Positions 11,993 to 22,677 of a DNA stretch of 64,000 nucleotides are shown here, one piece after another. Below the pieces are notes generated by a model. That model saw only the letters and a program-made list of their open reading frames with translations. It was not told the DNA's origin and did not search any database. Both the position numbers and the translations under genes were made by a program. Position 1 is the stretch's first letter; each line of letters begins with the position of its first letter. The DNA lies in contig JASVEC010000006.1 in the NCBI GenBank assembly GCA_030770535.1, positions 62,001-126,000 on the forward strand. The letters run 5' to 3'. The stretch is from Batkoa obscura (lineage: Eukaryota; Entomophthoromycota; Entomophthoromycetes; Entomophthorales; Batkoaceae).

Positions 11993-12109
11993 ATGTTTTT
12001 GGCTTTTTTAATATGCAAAAAACTTATAAAAAATTTTACTGTAAGATTAACTAAGCTTTTAAGTTTATTTAATTTTGGACTAAAACATTAATTTCTAGAT
12101 CACAAATTT

Positions 12110-12346
12110 GGTAAGTTTCAAAGCTAAATTGAAATTAAAAATAAAATTTCAATTCATTTTTTTGTCTATTTCCTTAGCGTAAAATTTTAAAAAAACATTG
12201 AACAAAACCAGAAAAAAAAAACGTCCCAATATGAATTATTCTAAAATCAAGCAAAAAAGCAAATATTTTGTAGTACTTGGTGCTTAATTGCAATTTTGCA
12301 AAAAATCAAACTGGGAAAAAATTGAACCAAGCTTTTGAGCTAACCC
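12110..12346. mobile_element. Family B MITE, copy B1
   Basis: About 237 bp from GGTAAGTTTCAAAGCTAAAT to ACCAAGCTTTTGAGCTAACC. The ends are imperfect inverted repeats, and the interior (ACGTCCCAATATGA, then TGCTTAATTGCAATTTTG) aligns with B2 and B3. It is more diverged than they are from each other, so older. Confidence 0.8.
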
Positions 12347-12400
12347 ACATATCCCACTCATAAATTTAATTTTCATTTGAGTTCCACTTTTTAAGGGATA

Positions 12401-12586
12401 CAGTCAAGTGCGTAAATATTATCGTTTTATGGAGAACTTTTTCATAATTCAATTCAAAATAAAATTTACTTTAATTTGATTAGAATAGTAAAGATTGGCA
12501 TAATCACTTCGCGTAAAAGTAACTTTTATTTTGAATTAAGTTAAAAAAAGTTTGGCATAAAACGATAATATATACACGCCTGACTG
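12401..12586. mobile_element. Family C foldback MITE, Tc1/mariner type, TA-flanked
   Basis: A 186-bp element whose ends pair over about 70 bp: the left end starts CAGTCAAGTGCGTAAATATT and the reverse complement of the right end starts CAGTCAGGCGTGTATATATT; both continue ATCGTTTTATG and later TTCAAAATAAAA. Flanking TA dinucleotides at 12399-12400 and 12587-12588 are the TA duplication made by Tc1/mariner transposases, whose ends commonly begin CAGT. The spacer is about 40 bp with no coding capacity. Confidence 0.85.
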
Positions 12587-12741
12587 TAAATTTTTCAAAC
12601 AAAACTTGATTTTAAAAAGTACAGACTTTCATTTAAAACCCAATTTAATATTTTTTCTTTTAATAGTTCCAATTATTGTTGACTATCTTATAAATAACGT
12701 CAATATAAAACCAATTTAAATTACCTTTTTTAAATGTTAAA

Positions 12742-13584
12742 ATGATCAGCTTTACAGAATCTCCACATAAAAACGTTGAGACCACTCAAGAGCTAATAGT
12801 TTCAGATAAAAAAGAAGATATTAAATCAAATGACCCCAAATTATATAACATATTACCTATCCCCAATAGAAAAAGAAGTCCCGAATTAAAAAGACTATAT
12901 GACTCAATAACTAAAGACATTGATACTGATTTAGAAGATATAAAAGCAGAAGAATCCGAATCGTATTCTATTGAACTTCGCTCCAAAATATTAAAATTAC
13001 CCAAAATACCTTATAAACCGAAACCAAAGGAATTAACATTGGAAATAAAAAAAGAATTATTTAATAAAAGGATAATAGAAGAGGATAATAGAATTAAGGA
13101 TTTTTCAAGAAAAGATGGGATTAAATTAGAACAAATAAGTTATGATGTTATTAATAAAAGGACTATTTCAACAAAATCAATTAATAGAATAAGTAAATCC
13201 AAGTTAGATATTTTAAGTTTACATGAAACAGTTAATGGAAATAATAACTGTATTTTAAATCAATTGAATTTTAAAGGCTATAAAACATTTGATGGAGGTT
13301 ATATTTTTATATTTATTTATATATATATGATTAACAATTAATAATATTATAGAAAGAGTAAAAAGTATAGAAGATTTGGTAGAAAAGTTTCGATATTCTT
13401 TAGCAAGAGATGATATTATTAAAGAAGGATTATCAAGTAAGTATTTTAATTTTTTATACATTTTATACATTTTATTGCTGACTAATTGATTGTTTTAGAG
13501 TTACCATGGAATAATAAACAGATACAAAAGAAGCCAAAAGTAACAAAAAAATCAACTAGAAGTTACATCAATGAAATGCTTTAA
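12742..13584 (+). CDS. Unknown charged protein, three exons
   Basis: About 245 residues starting MISFTESPHKNVETTQEL (ATG 12742). Exon 1 runs to about 13297, exon 2 from about 13353 (RVKSIEDLVEKFRYSLARDD) and exon 3 from about 13500 (KLPWNNKQIQKKPKVTKKST) to TAA 13582-13584. The two introns have GT/AG ends and preserve frame. The protein is hydrophilic, rich in Lys, Glu, Ile and Ser, with no signal peptide or membrane segment, and its C-terminus is strongly basic, consistent with a nuclear or nucleic-acid-associated protein (inference). Not recognised. Confidence 0.6.
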
Positions 13585-14213
13585 TTTTTCTTTTCTTGTA
13601 TTTATTAATAAATTTATAACTATACTATTTGTTATTTTTACAATATATTTGATTACTATTAAAAATTTTAGTTGTATTCTTTATAGAGTAGGTAGCTTTA
13701 AAAAATGATATTTTGTATTAGTAGTATTATTTCAAGTTTATTAATGTGAAAATTGAAGTTGAAATTGATTGTTTTATTAACCAAACATATTAATAAGTTT
13801 GTAATTTATAGTTATATTGTTAATCTAAAGCTTGTTATTGATTGTATTAGTAATCCAATCTATAAACTTTTTTTCAAGCCGAAGCCCGAGTGTTCTGGTA
13901 CAATAAGATAATTTAAAGCCTAAGTTGATAGCTAAGAGGAATTGATAGATTAGAAAACACTCCAATGAATTAAAATCATATGTAATTTGTACTTATTGTT
14001 GAATAAGGCAGGAGATAGGGTTAAAATTAAGAGAGTGCGGAAGATAATTAAAATATATTAATGCTCTTATAACTAAGCCACTATATATAATGCTAAAACA
14101 AAAGCTTAATAATATAAACGTTTTAAAATTTTCAATTTCAACTTCAATTAAAAGCTTCACATTTCAATTTTTTAATTTAACTTTTTAATTCACGTCACTT
14201 TCTTTTAATAAAA
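13585..14213. other. Intergenic region upstream of PPE1
   Basis: About 630 bp, AT-rich, no ORF or repeat recognised. A less AT-rich patch lies near 13870-13920. It should contain the PPE1 promoter. Confidence 0.5.
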
Positions 14214-15510
14214 TGGATTCCAAACCAACGAGCTATTTTTTACAAGACGAAGAAATTGAAGTATCTAATGAAGTCCCAAATGAAAGTACTAGTACAATTT
14301 CAGCTTTTATGACCAAATTTCCTACAGCTCAAGAACTTGAAACTACTCATCATAGGGAGTCAAAGTTAAGAAAGTAAAAAAAGTTAATGCGTTTAATTGA
14401 AATTTATTAATAGTTAAAATAGTATTGATGACGTTGAAATTAAAATACAAACATGGGATAAGTATTTTGAAAAAAGCGAATTAATTAATGTTAATAATGA
14501 TATATCCTTTTTTTATTTCTAAATTAATATTTATTGTTTTTTTATTTCCTTAACTAAAATTTACCAGTTTCAAATTTACACTATACCTCAAACTAACAAT
14601 TTAGATAAGCCACTCACCTTTATCTGCCACCATGGAGCTGGTCACTCAGCCTTATCTTTTGCACTTATGGCAAAAGCATTACATGATATATTAAAAGGGG
14701 CGTGTACTGTTTTATCCTATGACGCAAGAGGACATGGTACAAACTTATTTTAAATATTAATTTAGGCTAAGTAAATTTTAGGATCAACAAAAACAAATGA
14801 ACCAGGGAATTTATCGTTAAATCAATTAAGAAAGGATTTGGAAAATATAATTGAAAAAAGCGTACCTTCTGGAGAGATAATATTAGTAGGACATAGTATG
14901 GGCGGAGCAGTGGCAGCTTCAGCAGCTTCCATAAATAAAGGACAAATAAAAGGAAAAAGTATATCTGGATTAGTAGTAATTGATGTGGTAGAAGGAACAG
15001 CATTAGCAGCACTAAGTAGTATGAGTATGATTTTAGATAGTCGACCAAAGAGTTTTAAAAGTATTGAAGAAGGTATTAAATGGAGTTTAAAAAGCTCCAA
15101 CTTAAAAAATATGGATTCTGCAATTGTATCTATACCACCTCAACTTATTGAAAAAGATAATAAGTTTGTTTGGAGAATAGATTTAGCAGATTCTCAGCCC
15201 TTTTGGTATGAATGGTTCTCTGGACTTTCTCAAAAATTCCTTAATGCTTCAGCACCCAAATTACTCATCTTAGCTGGAACAGACAGGCTTGATAAGGAAT
15301 TAATTATTGGGCAAATGCAAGGTAATAAATTAATATTTAATATTAAAGAAAAAGACTATAATTTTAAAAATAGGTAAATTCCAGTTAGAAGTTAGACCAT
15401 TCACCTCCCATGTGGTTCAAGAAGATGACCCAGAAGGGGTAGCTAACTTATTAGCTAACTTTGCCATAAGATATCATCGTCCTATTCCACACTCATTCCC
15501 AAAAGCTTAA
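14214..15510 (+). CDS. PPE1: Protein phosphatase methylesterase 1 (PP2A demethylase)
   Basis: Serine esterase of the alpha/beta-hydrolase fold that removes the C-terminal methyl ester from the PP2A catalytic subunit and so controls holoenzyme assembly. Start MDSKPTSYFLQDEEIEVSNE; introns near 14375-14410, 14489-14569, 14738-14781 and 15323-15374. Visible family features are the oxyanion strand TFICHHGAGHSALSFALMAK, YDARGHGSTKTNEPG, the nucleophile elbow GHSMGGAVAASA, the VVIDVVEGTALAAL strand, the acid-residue strand LLILAGTDRLD and the catalytic His in VRPFTSHVVQEDDPEG. All three catalytic positions are present, so it should be active. The end IRYHRPIPHSFPKA fits the family. Long antisense frames at 14767-15100 are shadows. 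Confidence 0.95.
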
Positions 15511-16722
15511 AACTGAGAAAATATCGTATTAAAGAATGTTATGTTAATAAATATTTTAACTATTAATTAAATTTAAAAAAGATACAAAAAATCAGTTTTA
15601 AGATTTATATTAACGTGAAAGTCGTAAATTTTATAAGAATTAAAAATCACATTAATTTAAATTTTATTATTTTACAATCAAGTAAATATTAAACACATTT
15701 AATAAGGAGAAACAGTTATACCAATAAACCATTTTACATAAGTCATTTGCATCTTTTTTCAACTTGATTTTCAATTTAAATGTAGTCCATCTATATGTAT
15801 GTATCACACCAAACTCTCGTTTGCAGATAACTCTATAACACCCTCCATCCAATCTTTCTTCATTGAATGCGGATTGCATGGAAGGATGACTTCAATTTTG
15901 CTATAGCAAGACTAAATCGTAACAAAAAAAGCCCAAGAGACTCTGATTCATTGGTCTCTCCATCCCTTAGTCTAATATTTTTATTTAAATAAAATCCTCA
16001 CTTGGGAGCGTTTTGCTCTTTCAAGAATTTTAAAAAAAACTATATTTAAAAAAGTTCCATGAACGCCTTTTTCATTTCAGTATTAAACCAATAGCGTTTT
16101 AAATTATATGTTGCGTAAGCCATTGACAAAATGCTGAAATGAATAAAAAAACTTCACCTATTTCCATTTGCAGAAGTACAGAAAATCTTTTATAAAGCAA
16201 TGTAATCTTCAGCTATAACGCTATACCATAAATAAACCGTCTTTTTAAAGAAATAAACATTTATAATTTGTAAATAAAATCAAATTATATAAATGCAAAT
16301 GTCTTATGTGAAGTATTATGTTCAGACTGTTTTCGAAAATTTAAAATATCATTTCTGTTTTAAAATAAATAAAATTTACTATTAACTTATATACCTACTT
16401 ATTTTAAAATACCCTTCAACAACCTCTTTTTATAATTTCTCAACCTCAATAACTACTATAAACTATTACTATTATTATTTATTATTTTTACCTATTATTA
16501 TAATCGAATTTTGTTAACTTAACTAAATCATTAAATTCTTAATAAATCTAAAAATAAAGAAACATTTTTTTACTTTATATAAATTTAAGCCAAGGTTAAA
16601 GTGAGGCTTCAATAAGGGTACAATAATCGTGGTAAAAATGGCCTGAAAAAATATGAACTATATAATTGAGCTTCTATATAAAAGCTAAAAATGAAAAAAT
16701 ATGCGTACCAATTTTGATCAAC
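15511..16722. other. Intergenic stretch between PPE1 and LUC7
   Basis: About 1.2 kb between the convergent PPE1 and LUC7 genes. It contains a coding-like remnant at about 15,790-16,130 on the minus strand and otherwise AT-rich DNA. Confidence 0.5.
15790..16130 (-). pseudogene. Unidentified coding-like remnant
   Basis: Several short minus-strand stretches have normal protein composition (LRDGETNESESLGLFLLRF, MAYATYNLKRYWFNTEMKKA, SMKKDWMEGVIELSANESLV) in more than one frame. The base composition is less AT-rich than the flanks. This looks like an old, broken gene or transposon-derived gene; I could not assign a family. It may instead be a multi-exon gene that I failed to resolve. Confidence 0.3.
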
Positions 16723-17908
16723 TTAATCACGGTAGCGTCTACGATCACGATCTGGACTTCTATCCCGAGAGTATCTTCTACGTGGACTACGTTCTCTAAA
16801 ATCTCTACGTTCACTGTGATAATTGTATTCATGATCTCCATCACGGTCATAATAATTGCGAGAACGAGAATAACGTCCATATCTACTATTTTCATAAGAA
16901 TACTTAGATTCCACAAAACGTTCAGGGATAGGTGATACTTCCTTCTTCTATATAATTGTTAATTTTAACTTGAATTAAATATAGTCAAATTACAATTTTT
17001 TCATTATAGGTTTCTCGAAGTCTAAGATACCCAGTATGCATCTTTCCAGAAACATGAGCATCAGTGCGTTTGGGTTCGTTTCCAGCAACTAAATAAGCTG
17101 CACATACATCACAAACTTCCATAGGTTTATTGGTAGCTTCTAGTGCATCTGGTTCGAATGACTAAATAGATTAATAAAGATTATTTTTTACAAAAACAAT
17201 AATACTTTTTTTAGACGCTCTAACTCTGCTTCTAATGCTTCAACTTGGCTAGAATAACTTTTAGCTTCTGAAATTCTACCTTCTTCACCAGCAGTTTCTG
17301 CCTAAAAAGATATTAATTTTGGAGTATACAAGATAATGAAGCGCTTACAAGTGCTAAAAGTCCCTTTATCTTTTCGTCAATAATCACAATTTTTTCTTCA
17401 ACTTCTGCTTTTTTAGATTCAAGAGACTCTTCATCTATTGAAGCATCTACTTTTTCCTTTGCCCTTCTTACTTTACGGTCTACTTCTTCTACTAAATTAC
17501 TGACTGTTCTTAAAAATATACTTTCAAAGTCATACTTTGATTTGTCCTTTTCTGCTTCATACCTAATAGTAATATCTTTTAGTATTTACCACTTTAAATC
17601 AAATCGGCAAACTTACTCTTTCTTTAATCTATCGTCGTGAACTTTACTACAAGGTCCTAAAAAATAGCACTAAATAAGTAAAAAATGAATAATCCTATCA
17701 TTCATACCTAGGTCAGCCTTTGTATTTACAAATAAATCATTGGGACAATAACCAGCTATATACTTAGGACATATCTTTAAAATATTATTAGTTTATATAT
17801 TAAAAATAAAATAAAATAAAAAATTACATCTGAATCGGTTAATTTCCTTTGGAGACTTTGCTCATAAGGGTTCATGAGCTCTTCTAATAAACTTCTTGCG
17901 TAATCCAT
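16723..17908 (-). CDS. LUC7: LUC7-like U1 snRNP splicing factor
   Basis: Component of the U1 snRNP that helps choose 5' splice sites. Start MDYARSLLEELMNPYEQSLQ (ATG 17906-17908); the frame is open further upstream, but this Met fits the family N-terminus. In order: a CCCH zinc finger spread over small exons (VCPKYIAGYCPNDLFVNTKA, GPCSKVHDDRLKKEY); a long coiled coil (SLESKKAEVEEKIVIIDEKI, then SSQVEALEAELERLKKSFEP); a C2H2 finger (MEVCDVCAAYLVAGNE, then RTDAHVSGKMHTGY); and an RS/RD-rich tail (RERSPRRRYSRDRSPDRDRR). About seven exons. It is divergent from RPN7 with only about 190 bp between start codons. Confidence 0.95.
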
Positions 17909-18095
17909 ATTGTTGATTTGACTTGAATTAAAAAAGAAATACAAGTTTATTACTGAATTTTGATCCTTAAATCCTTGCAAAAAATAAAACAATGAAATTG
18001 CTTAACATTTTTGCATTTTAAAAATTAAATTTTTGCAATTAGAGGACTACGTAATATGAAAGCTTGGGTTTTTTTAAGCTTTTTTATATATAAAA
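17909..18095. promoter_or_regulatory. Compact bidirectional promoter, LUC7 / RPN7
   Basis: About 187 bp separates two divergent ATGs, so both promoters must share it. A TTTTTATATATAAAA stretch at 18080-18095 sits directly before the RPN7 start and could be a TATA-like element or leader. Confidence 0.5.
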
Positions 18096-19509
18096 ATGTC
18101 CATCACTATAGCTACCGAAGACCAAGTACCAAAGATACCAGATTTACAATTATTACATTATAGATTTGTTTTGTCGAATTCTAAATCAAATGGAAAAGAA
18201 GAAGCTAAAGAATCTTTATTTCAACAAATTAAAGAAAATGGTAATTAATTTTGGTTTTCATAGTTTTAATTTTAATGTCAATGTAGACATGGCTCCATTC
18301 TATAAGTTGATCTGTGAAGAAAACAATTTTAATATTGATCAAGCTTTGTACTCTCAAATGCTTAAAAATAATGAAGAAAAAATAAAAGAGTTTGAAGCTA
18401 AAATGGAAGAAGCTAAAGAAAGTGAAGGTGAAACTGAAATTATTGATGTTCTTTCTAAAAAAGCGGATTATAAAGCTAAAATTGGAGAAAAGGTAACTTT
18501 ACTGATTAATCAATCTGTAATATTTATTTGTTATTTTTTAGGAAGAAGCTATTGCTGCTTACCAAGAGCTTTATGAAAAAGGTTTAACCATTGGCCAACG
18601 TCTTGATATCTTATTTAGCTTAATGAGAATCGGATTCTTTTTCAATGAACCAAGCCTTCTTGCTACAAATATTGAAAAGGCAAAAGAGTAATTTTTTATA
18701 CTGGTTCTATGAATTTATTATTTATTTTATAAGACTTCTTGAAACAGGTGGTGATTGGGATAGAAGAAATAGATTAAAGGTATATGAAGGCATTTATTTA
18801 TTAGCTATCCGTGATTTTACTGCATCATCTATTTTATTATTGGAATCTATTGCTACCTTCACTTCTACTGAACTTATGGAATACAAGGACTTTGTTAAAT
18901 ATACTGTACTCGTAGGAATGCTTTCATTAGAACGCGTTGATATGAAAAAGAAAATTACTGAATCTCCAGAAATTAGAGAGGTTTTACATGAAATTCCATA
19001 TTTAGATAAATATGTCAACTCATTCTATCAATGCAACTACAAAGAGTTCTTTGAGTCTTTAGGTAAATAGGCATCCTTGTATTTTATTAATTTATTAATT
19101 TATGTAATTAGCTGCTATCGAAGAAGTTCATATTTTTAATTCAAGTTATATATTCCCACACCATAAATATTACATTCGTGAAATGAGAATTAAAGCTTAT
19201 AGTCAGCTCTTAGAATCATACCGTAGTGTAACATTAGATAATATGGCTAAATCCTTTGGTGTAACCGTTGGATTTATTGATAAGTAATTTATACTAATAT
19301 CTATAGTAAATTAAAAATTTAATCTGTTAATTAGGGATGTTGCAAAATTTATTGCAGCTGGTCGTTTACACTGTGTCATAGACAAGGTTAATGGTATTAT
19401 TGAAACTAATCGTCCAGACTCTAAACATGCACAATATCAAACTACCATTAAACAAGGTGATATGTTGTTGAATCGTATACAAAAATTAAGTCGTGTGATC
19501 AATATTTAA
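18096..19509 (+). CDS. RPN7: 26S proteasome regulatory subunit Rpn7 (PSMD6)
   Basis: Lid subunit of the 19S particle; its PCI domain helps assemble the lid. Start [20 protein letters not shown] at 18096. Introns are about 18241-18286, 18492-18540, 18690-18747, 19068-19110 and 19287-19334. Typical blocks: [20 protein letters not shown]; the TPR-like helices [20 protein letters not shown] and [39 protein letters not shown]; and the PCI winged helix [20 protein letters not shown] followed by [20 protein letters not shown]. The stop is at 19507-19509. Length and domain order fit the family. Confidence 0.96.
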
Positions 19510-20882
19510 ATGGAATAAATAAATATTGTTAAAGAATATATTTATACATTTTATGTTTAGTTTAAGTTGGAATTTCAAATTTATTTAAATATTTAATATT
19601 TAAAACTAATAGCTTATTTAAAAACAATTACGTATAAATACATACTTGATGACTTTTTGTTCTTGTTTTTATTAAAATTATAATCAATTGGGCTGAATAG
19701 TATTAGTATATTTGGTAAATTGGATGTACTAGAATATTTAAAGCTAGTATTATTAAGTTATATATACCCCAAACTAATTTTGAAATAACATTCATTTAAA
19801 AATTATTACTTATTAGTCATAATTGGTAATTATCTAATAAATTATTTTAATTTTAATTCATTATTGAATCTATTAATTTTAATCATATACACTTTACAAC
19901 AACATTATTGCATAGATGTGATTACAACAATTACATATTTTAAATATTCTATCTTGTTACATATAGTACAATCACTATTATATAACTCACATTGATTCAT
20001 ATTATGTATTCTATAGAATACTTTATATTCTATAAAATACATAAATATTTATGCTTGTTTTTCACCACTTCAAACTAAATATTAAGTTAAAAGTCATTTA
20101 CCATGTGAAGTAAAACTTCAATATTTTTAGCGTTGTAAAAATAGATTAAGTTAAAAATAGATCAAAATTAGTTTAACTGAGATATTTTAATACTAAGCAG
20201 GCCTTACTTGTTTTAGTATCATTTATAGCTTATAATATTTTAAGAGTTTATAATTAATTTAATAAATAATATGATACATTAGACCTTAATTTTTCTAGAA
20301 ATTCTATTAAAAATTAATAAATAGCTAATATAATAGTGGAAATAATTAGCTTTAAGTCATAAAATATACAATTACTTTACTTTTTATAGTAAATATTCTA
20401 TTGCTGCCTTAACCATGAACTAATTTACCGAATTCTTTTTATTCCCCCCAAAATTCCTCAGCCTGATACTGCCACACCATGTTCATTCTCCAATTACACT
20501 CCCCTAAAATCAAATAATTTGGACAAAATCGTATCATTAAAATTAAACAAGGTTCTAGCCAAAGTGATTTATGGCCACTGATTTTAATGATTAGGACAAT
20601 TTTATTGGATGGATCCAGAACATGATTTAATTTATCATCTAAGTTTTGTTATTCAAATGAGAACATAAAAGATCACAACTTTAATAACTTTACCTTTATA
20701 AGTCAGGCGTTGATTTAAAAACGCAGATAAGTAATATTTTATATTGTTTTTACTTTATCACCCTGAAAGTATTACTAAATTCATTATCACCAGTCAGTCA
20801 TATTTATTTAATAGTAAAGATAATTGAACATTAAATACAACTTCAATCAACTTTACTTTATTTCTTTCATAATTATTTTGTT
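19510..20882. other. Long intergenic region, RPN7 to SEC2-like
   Basis: About 1.37 kb with no supported gene. It contains a long hairpin at 20003-20043 and a less AT-rich segment at about 20430-20620. The last several hundred bases should include the SEC2-like promoter. Confidence 0.6.
20003..20043. repeat. 18-bp inverted repeat with a 5-base loop
   Basis: TATGTATTCTATAGAATA (20003-20020) pairs with TATTCTATAAAATACATA (20026-20043) at 17 of 18 positions around the loop CTTTA. The left arm is partly self-complementary. It could form a cruciform or a stable RNA hairpin if transcribed. Confidence 0.85.
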
Positions 20883-22388
20883 ATGTCATTATTAGCTCAA
20901 ACTTACTTACCACTCCATCTTGTTGATACTAAACAATCTGCCTCTAATCAATCTCAAACCATGGACAATAAAACTCCAGAAAGTGAAAAAATAACTGCAA
21001 TCTCTGCTGATGCGTTTTCTATGGACGATGTCAATTCAAAGTACACCACCAACCTCGAAGAAGAAGTTAAGATCGCTCATTCTCGTATTAAGAAATTAGA
21101 ACAAGAGTTAAAACAGGTTAAAGCAGAAAAGGACACCTACTCTGAAAGTTTAAAGGAATCTGTAGAATTACGCGCTGACTTAGAGGTAAGTTATAATAGA
21201 CTTCAAGTAGAATTCGACCAATATAAAGCTACCACTGTAGCTGCGTTGGAAAACCGCAACAAAGCTTTACAACAAGATATGGAAAACCTTGCTGAGAAGT
21301 TAATTGATGAAACTGAAAGACGGTCAGAGCTTGTTCATGCTAAACAACTCCTTGAAGCTGAGCTAGAAGAACTTTCTCAAAACTTGTTTGAAGAAGCTAA
21401 CAAAATGGTTGCTGATGAACGTCGTTTAAATAAAGCTTGGGAAGATAAAATGGAAGCACAAGAAAAGAAGTATGAAGAACTTAACATTTTAATGGAATTT
21501 GAAAAAGAACAGTGCAAAGAATTGAAAGCTAAGATTGGCGAATTAATAGAAGAGCGTGAAGCTGCCTCTCTTGCTTTAGAAGAATCTGCTAATTCAACAA
21601 CTCCAAATCATCGTTCTAAACGCTCATTGTCAATTTCAACTACACCAGCTGCACGTTCACAACATTCATCTGATTCAGGCTATCGTGGTGCCAACACACA
21701 AGGATCAGACCATGACATTTTTACATCATCTAATTCAGCACTTTCATTTGATAGCTCAGATCATCGTTTCCATGAATTTAAAGAGTTTTTAGAAGCCCCA
21801 GTTGCAAAGGGACTTTATTTATCTTCTAAATTTATGAAGCGTTGTTTAAATGAAGATGTTGATTCAGCATTGAGATTTGAATCTAGCTTATTATCTGGTT
21901 GGATGACCCACAAAAGAATTCTCTCTGCATCACAATTAGGTAGCATTAACATTTATCCTTTCAAAGGCGATGCTTCAACACTACCACCCAATGTTCCTTA
22001 CCAATGCTCGTTTTGTACTAGCAGCAAAGGCAAGTCTTTAATCTACCAATATAATATAACTGGAAGTGAAGGAGAACCAAGGCTCCTTTGTTTACAATGC
22101 CGTGATAGATTATTAGCTGTATGTAAGTTTTTCGCCTTTTTACGTATGGTACGTTCTGGAGTTATTCAAGGTACCCCACAAAAACTTTACTTGGATTGTT
22201 TACAAGCAAAACATACCATGTTTTTAGCTAGAGTAGGTGCAGCTTTAGCTACATTTGATGAACAAATCGGTTCTTTATCTGAAGAAGAACATGAATCTAC
22301 TACTATCGACTCACCAATTGAAGAAGTAGCAACATCGGGGCCTAATCTGCCTAATTTCTCAGTAAACATTGAAAATACCACTTCATGA
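20883..22388 (+). CDS. SEC2: Sec2/Rabin-type Rab guanine nucleotide exchange factor
   Basis: Predicted exchange factor for the Sec4/Rab8 GTPase on secretory vesicles. One 501-codon exon, unlike its intron-rich neighbours. Residues about 55-235 form a coiled coil containing the Sec2 signature LEELSQNLFEEANKMVADER. A Ser/Thr-rich linker follows. The C-terminal part (about 295-470) resembles the metazoan Rabin3/Rabin8 C-terminal domain: FMKRCLNEDVDSALRFES, LGSINIYPFKG, a CSFC...CLQC Cys pair arrangement, and RLLAVCKFFAFLRMVRSGVI. Budding-yeast Sec2 is not known for this tail, so the ancestral architecture appears kept. The codons are less AT-biased than in neighbouring unknown genes, suggesting good expression. 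Confidence 0.9.
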   Translation: MSLLAQTYLPLHLVDTKQSASNQSQTMDNKTPESEKITAISADAFSMDDVNSKYTTNLEEEVKIAHSRIKKLEQELKQVKAEKDTYSESLKESVELRADLEVSYNRLQVEFDQYKATTVAALENRNKALQQDMENLAEKLIDETERRSELVHAKQLLEAELEELSQNLFEEANKMVADERRLNKAWEDKMEAQEKKYEELNILMEFEKEQCKELKAKIGELIEEREAASLALEESANSTTPNHRSKRSLSISTTPAARSQHSSDSGYRGANTQGSDHDIFTSSNSALSFDSSDHRFHEFKEFLEAPVAKGLYLSSKFMKRCLNEDVDSALRFESSLLSGWMTHKRILSASQLGSINIYPFKGDASTLPPNVPYQCSFCTSSKGKSLIYQYNITGSEGEPRLLCLQCRDRLLAVCKFFAFLRMVRSGVIQGTPQKLYLDCLQAKHTMFLARVGAALATFDEQIGSLSEEEHESTTIDSPIEEVATSGPNLPNFSVNIENTTS

Positions 22389-22677
22389 ACTTTTAAAGTA
22401 TCCTTACGTAATATAAGAGCTTACTTTTAACTATCTACCGGCTAGTAATTAACTTATTAATGGGTCTGCCCTAATATACCCCAGTTTGCTTTTATAAATA
22501 TACTCTGATCTTTTTTTAATAAATTTATAAATATATGACTATTTTTGCTATATAATTAAATTAAAGTAATTCATTTAGTGTACAAATATGCATAAAATTA
22601 AAATATGCGTCATTTGTGCTCAATTAAATTATAAACGCTTTATACAAAAAACCGGAGTTTTTATATTTTTTTAAAAG

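Larger units (their letters stand above)
10019..12741. other. Gene-free repeat-rich block
   Basis: About 2.7 kb without a supported gene. It holds two family A elements, one full-length and one degraded family B element, one Tc1/mariner-type MITE and an LTR-like fossil stretch. The rest is low-complexity AT-rich DNA. Confidence 0.7.

Noticed and set aside
11888-12091. 67-codon ORF starting at the family A element
   Set aside because: It begins inside the MITE; the same frame is not kept in the other four copies.
14767-15100. Two minus-strand ORFs opposite PPE1
   Set aside because: Antisense shadows of the conserved esterase coding sequence.
16666-16935. Plus-strand ORF opposite the LUC7 RS tail
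   Set aside because: Antisense of an Arg/Asp repeat; Ile/Thr/Ser composition follows from that.
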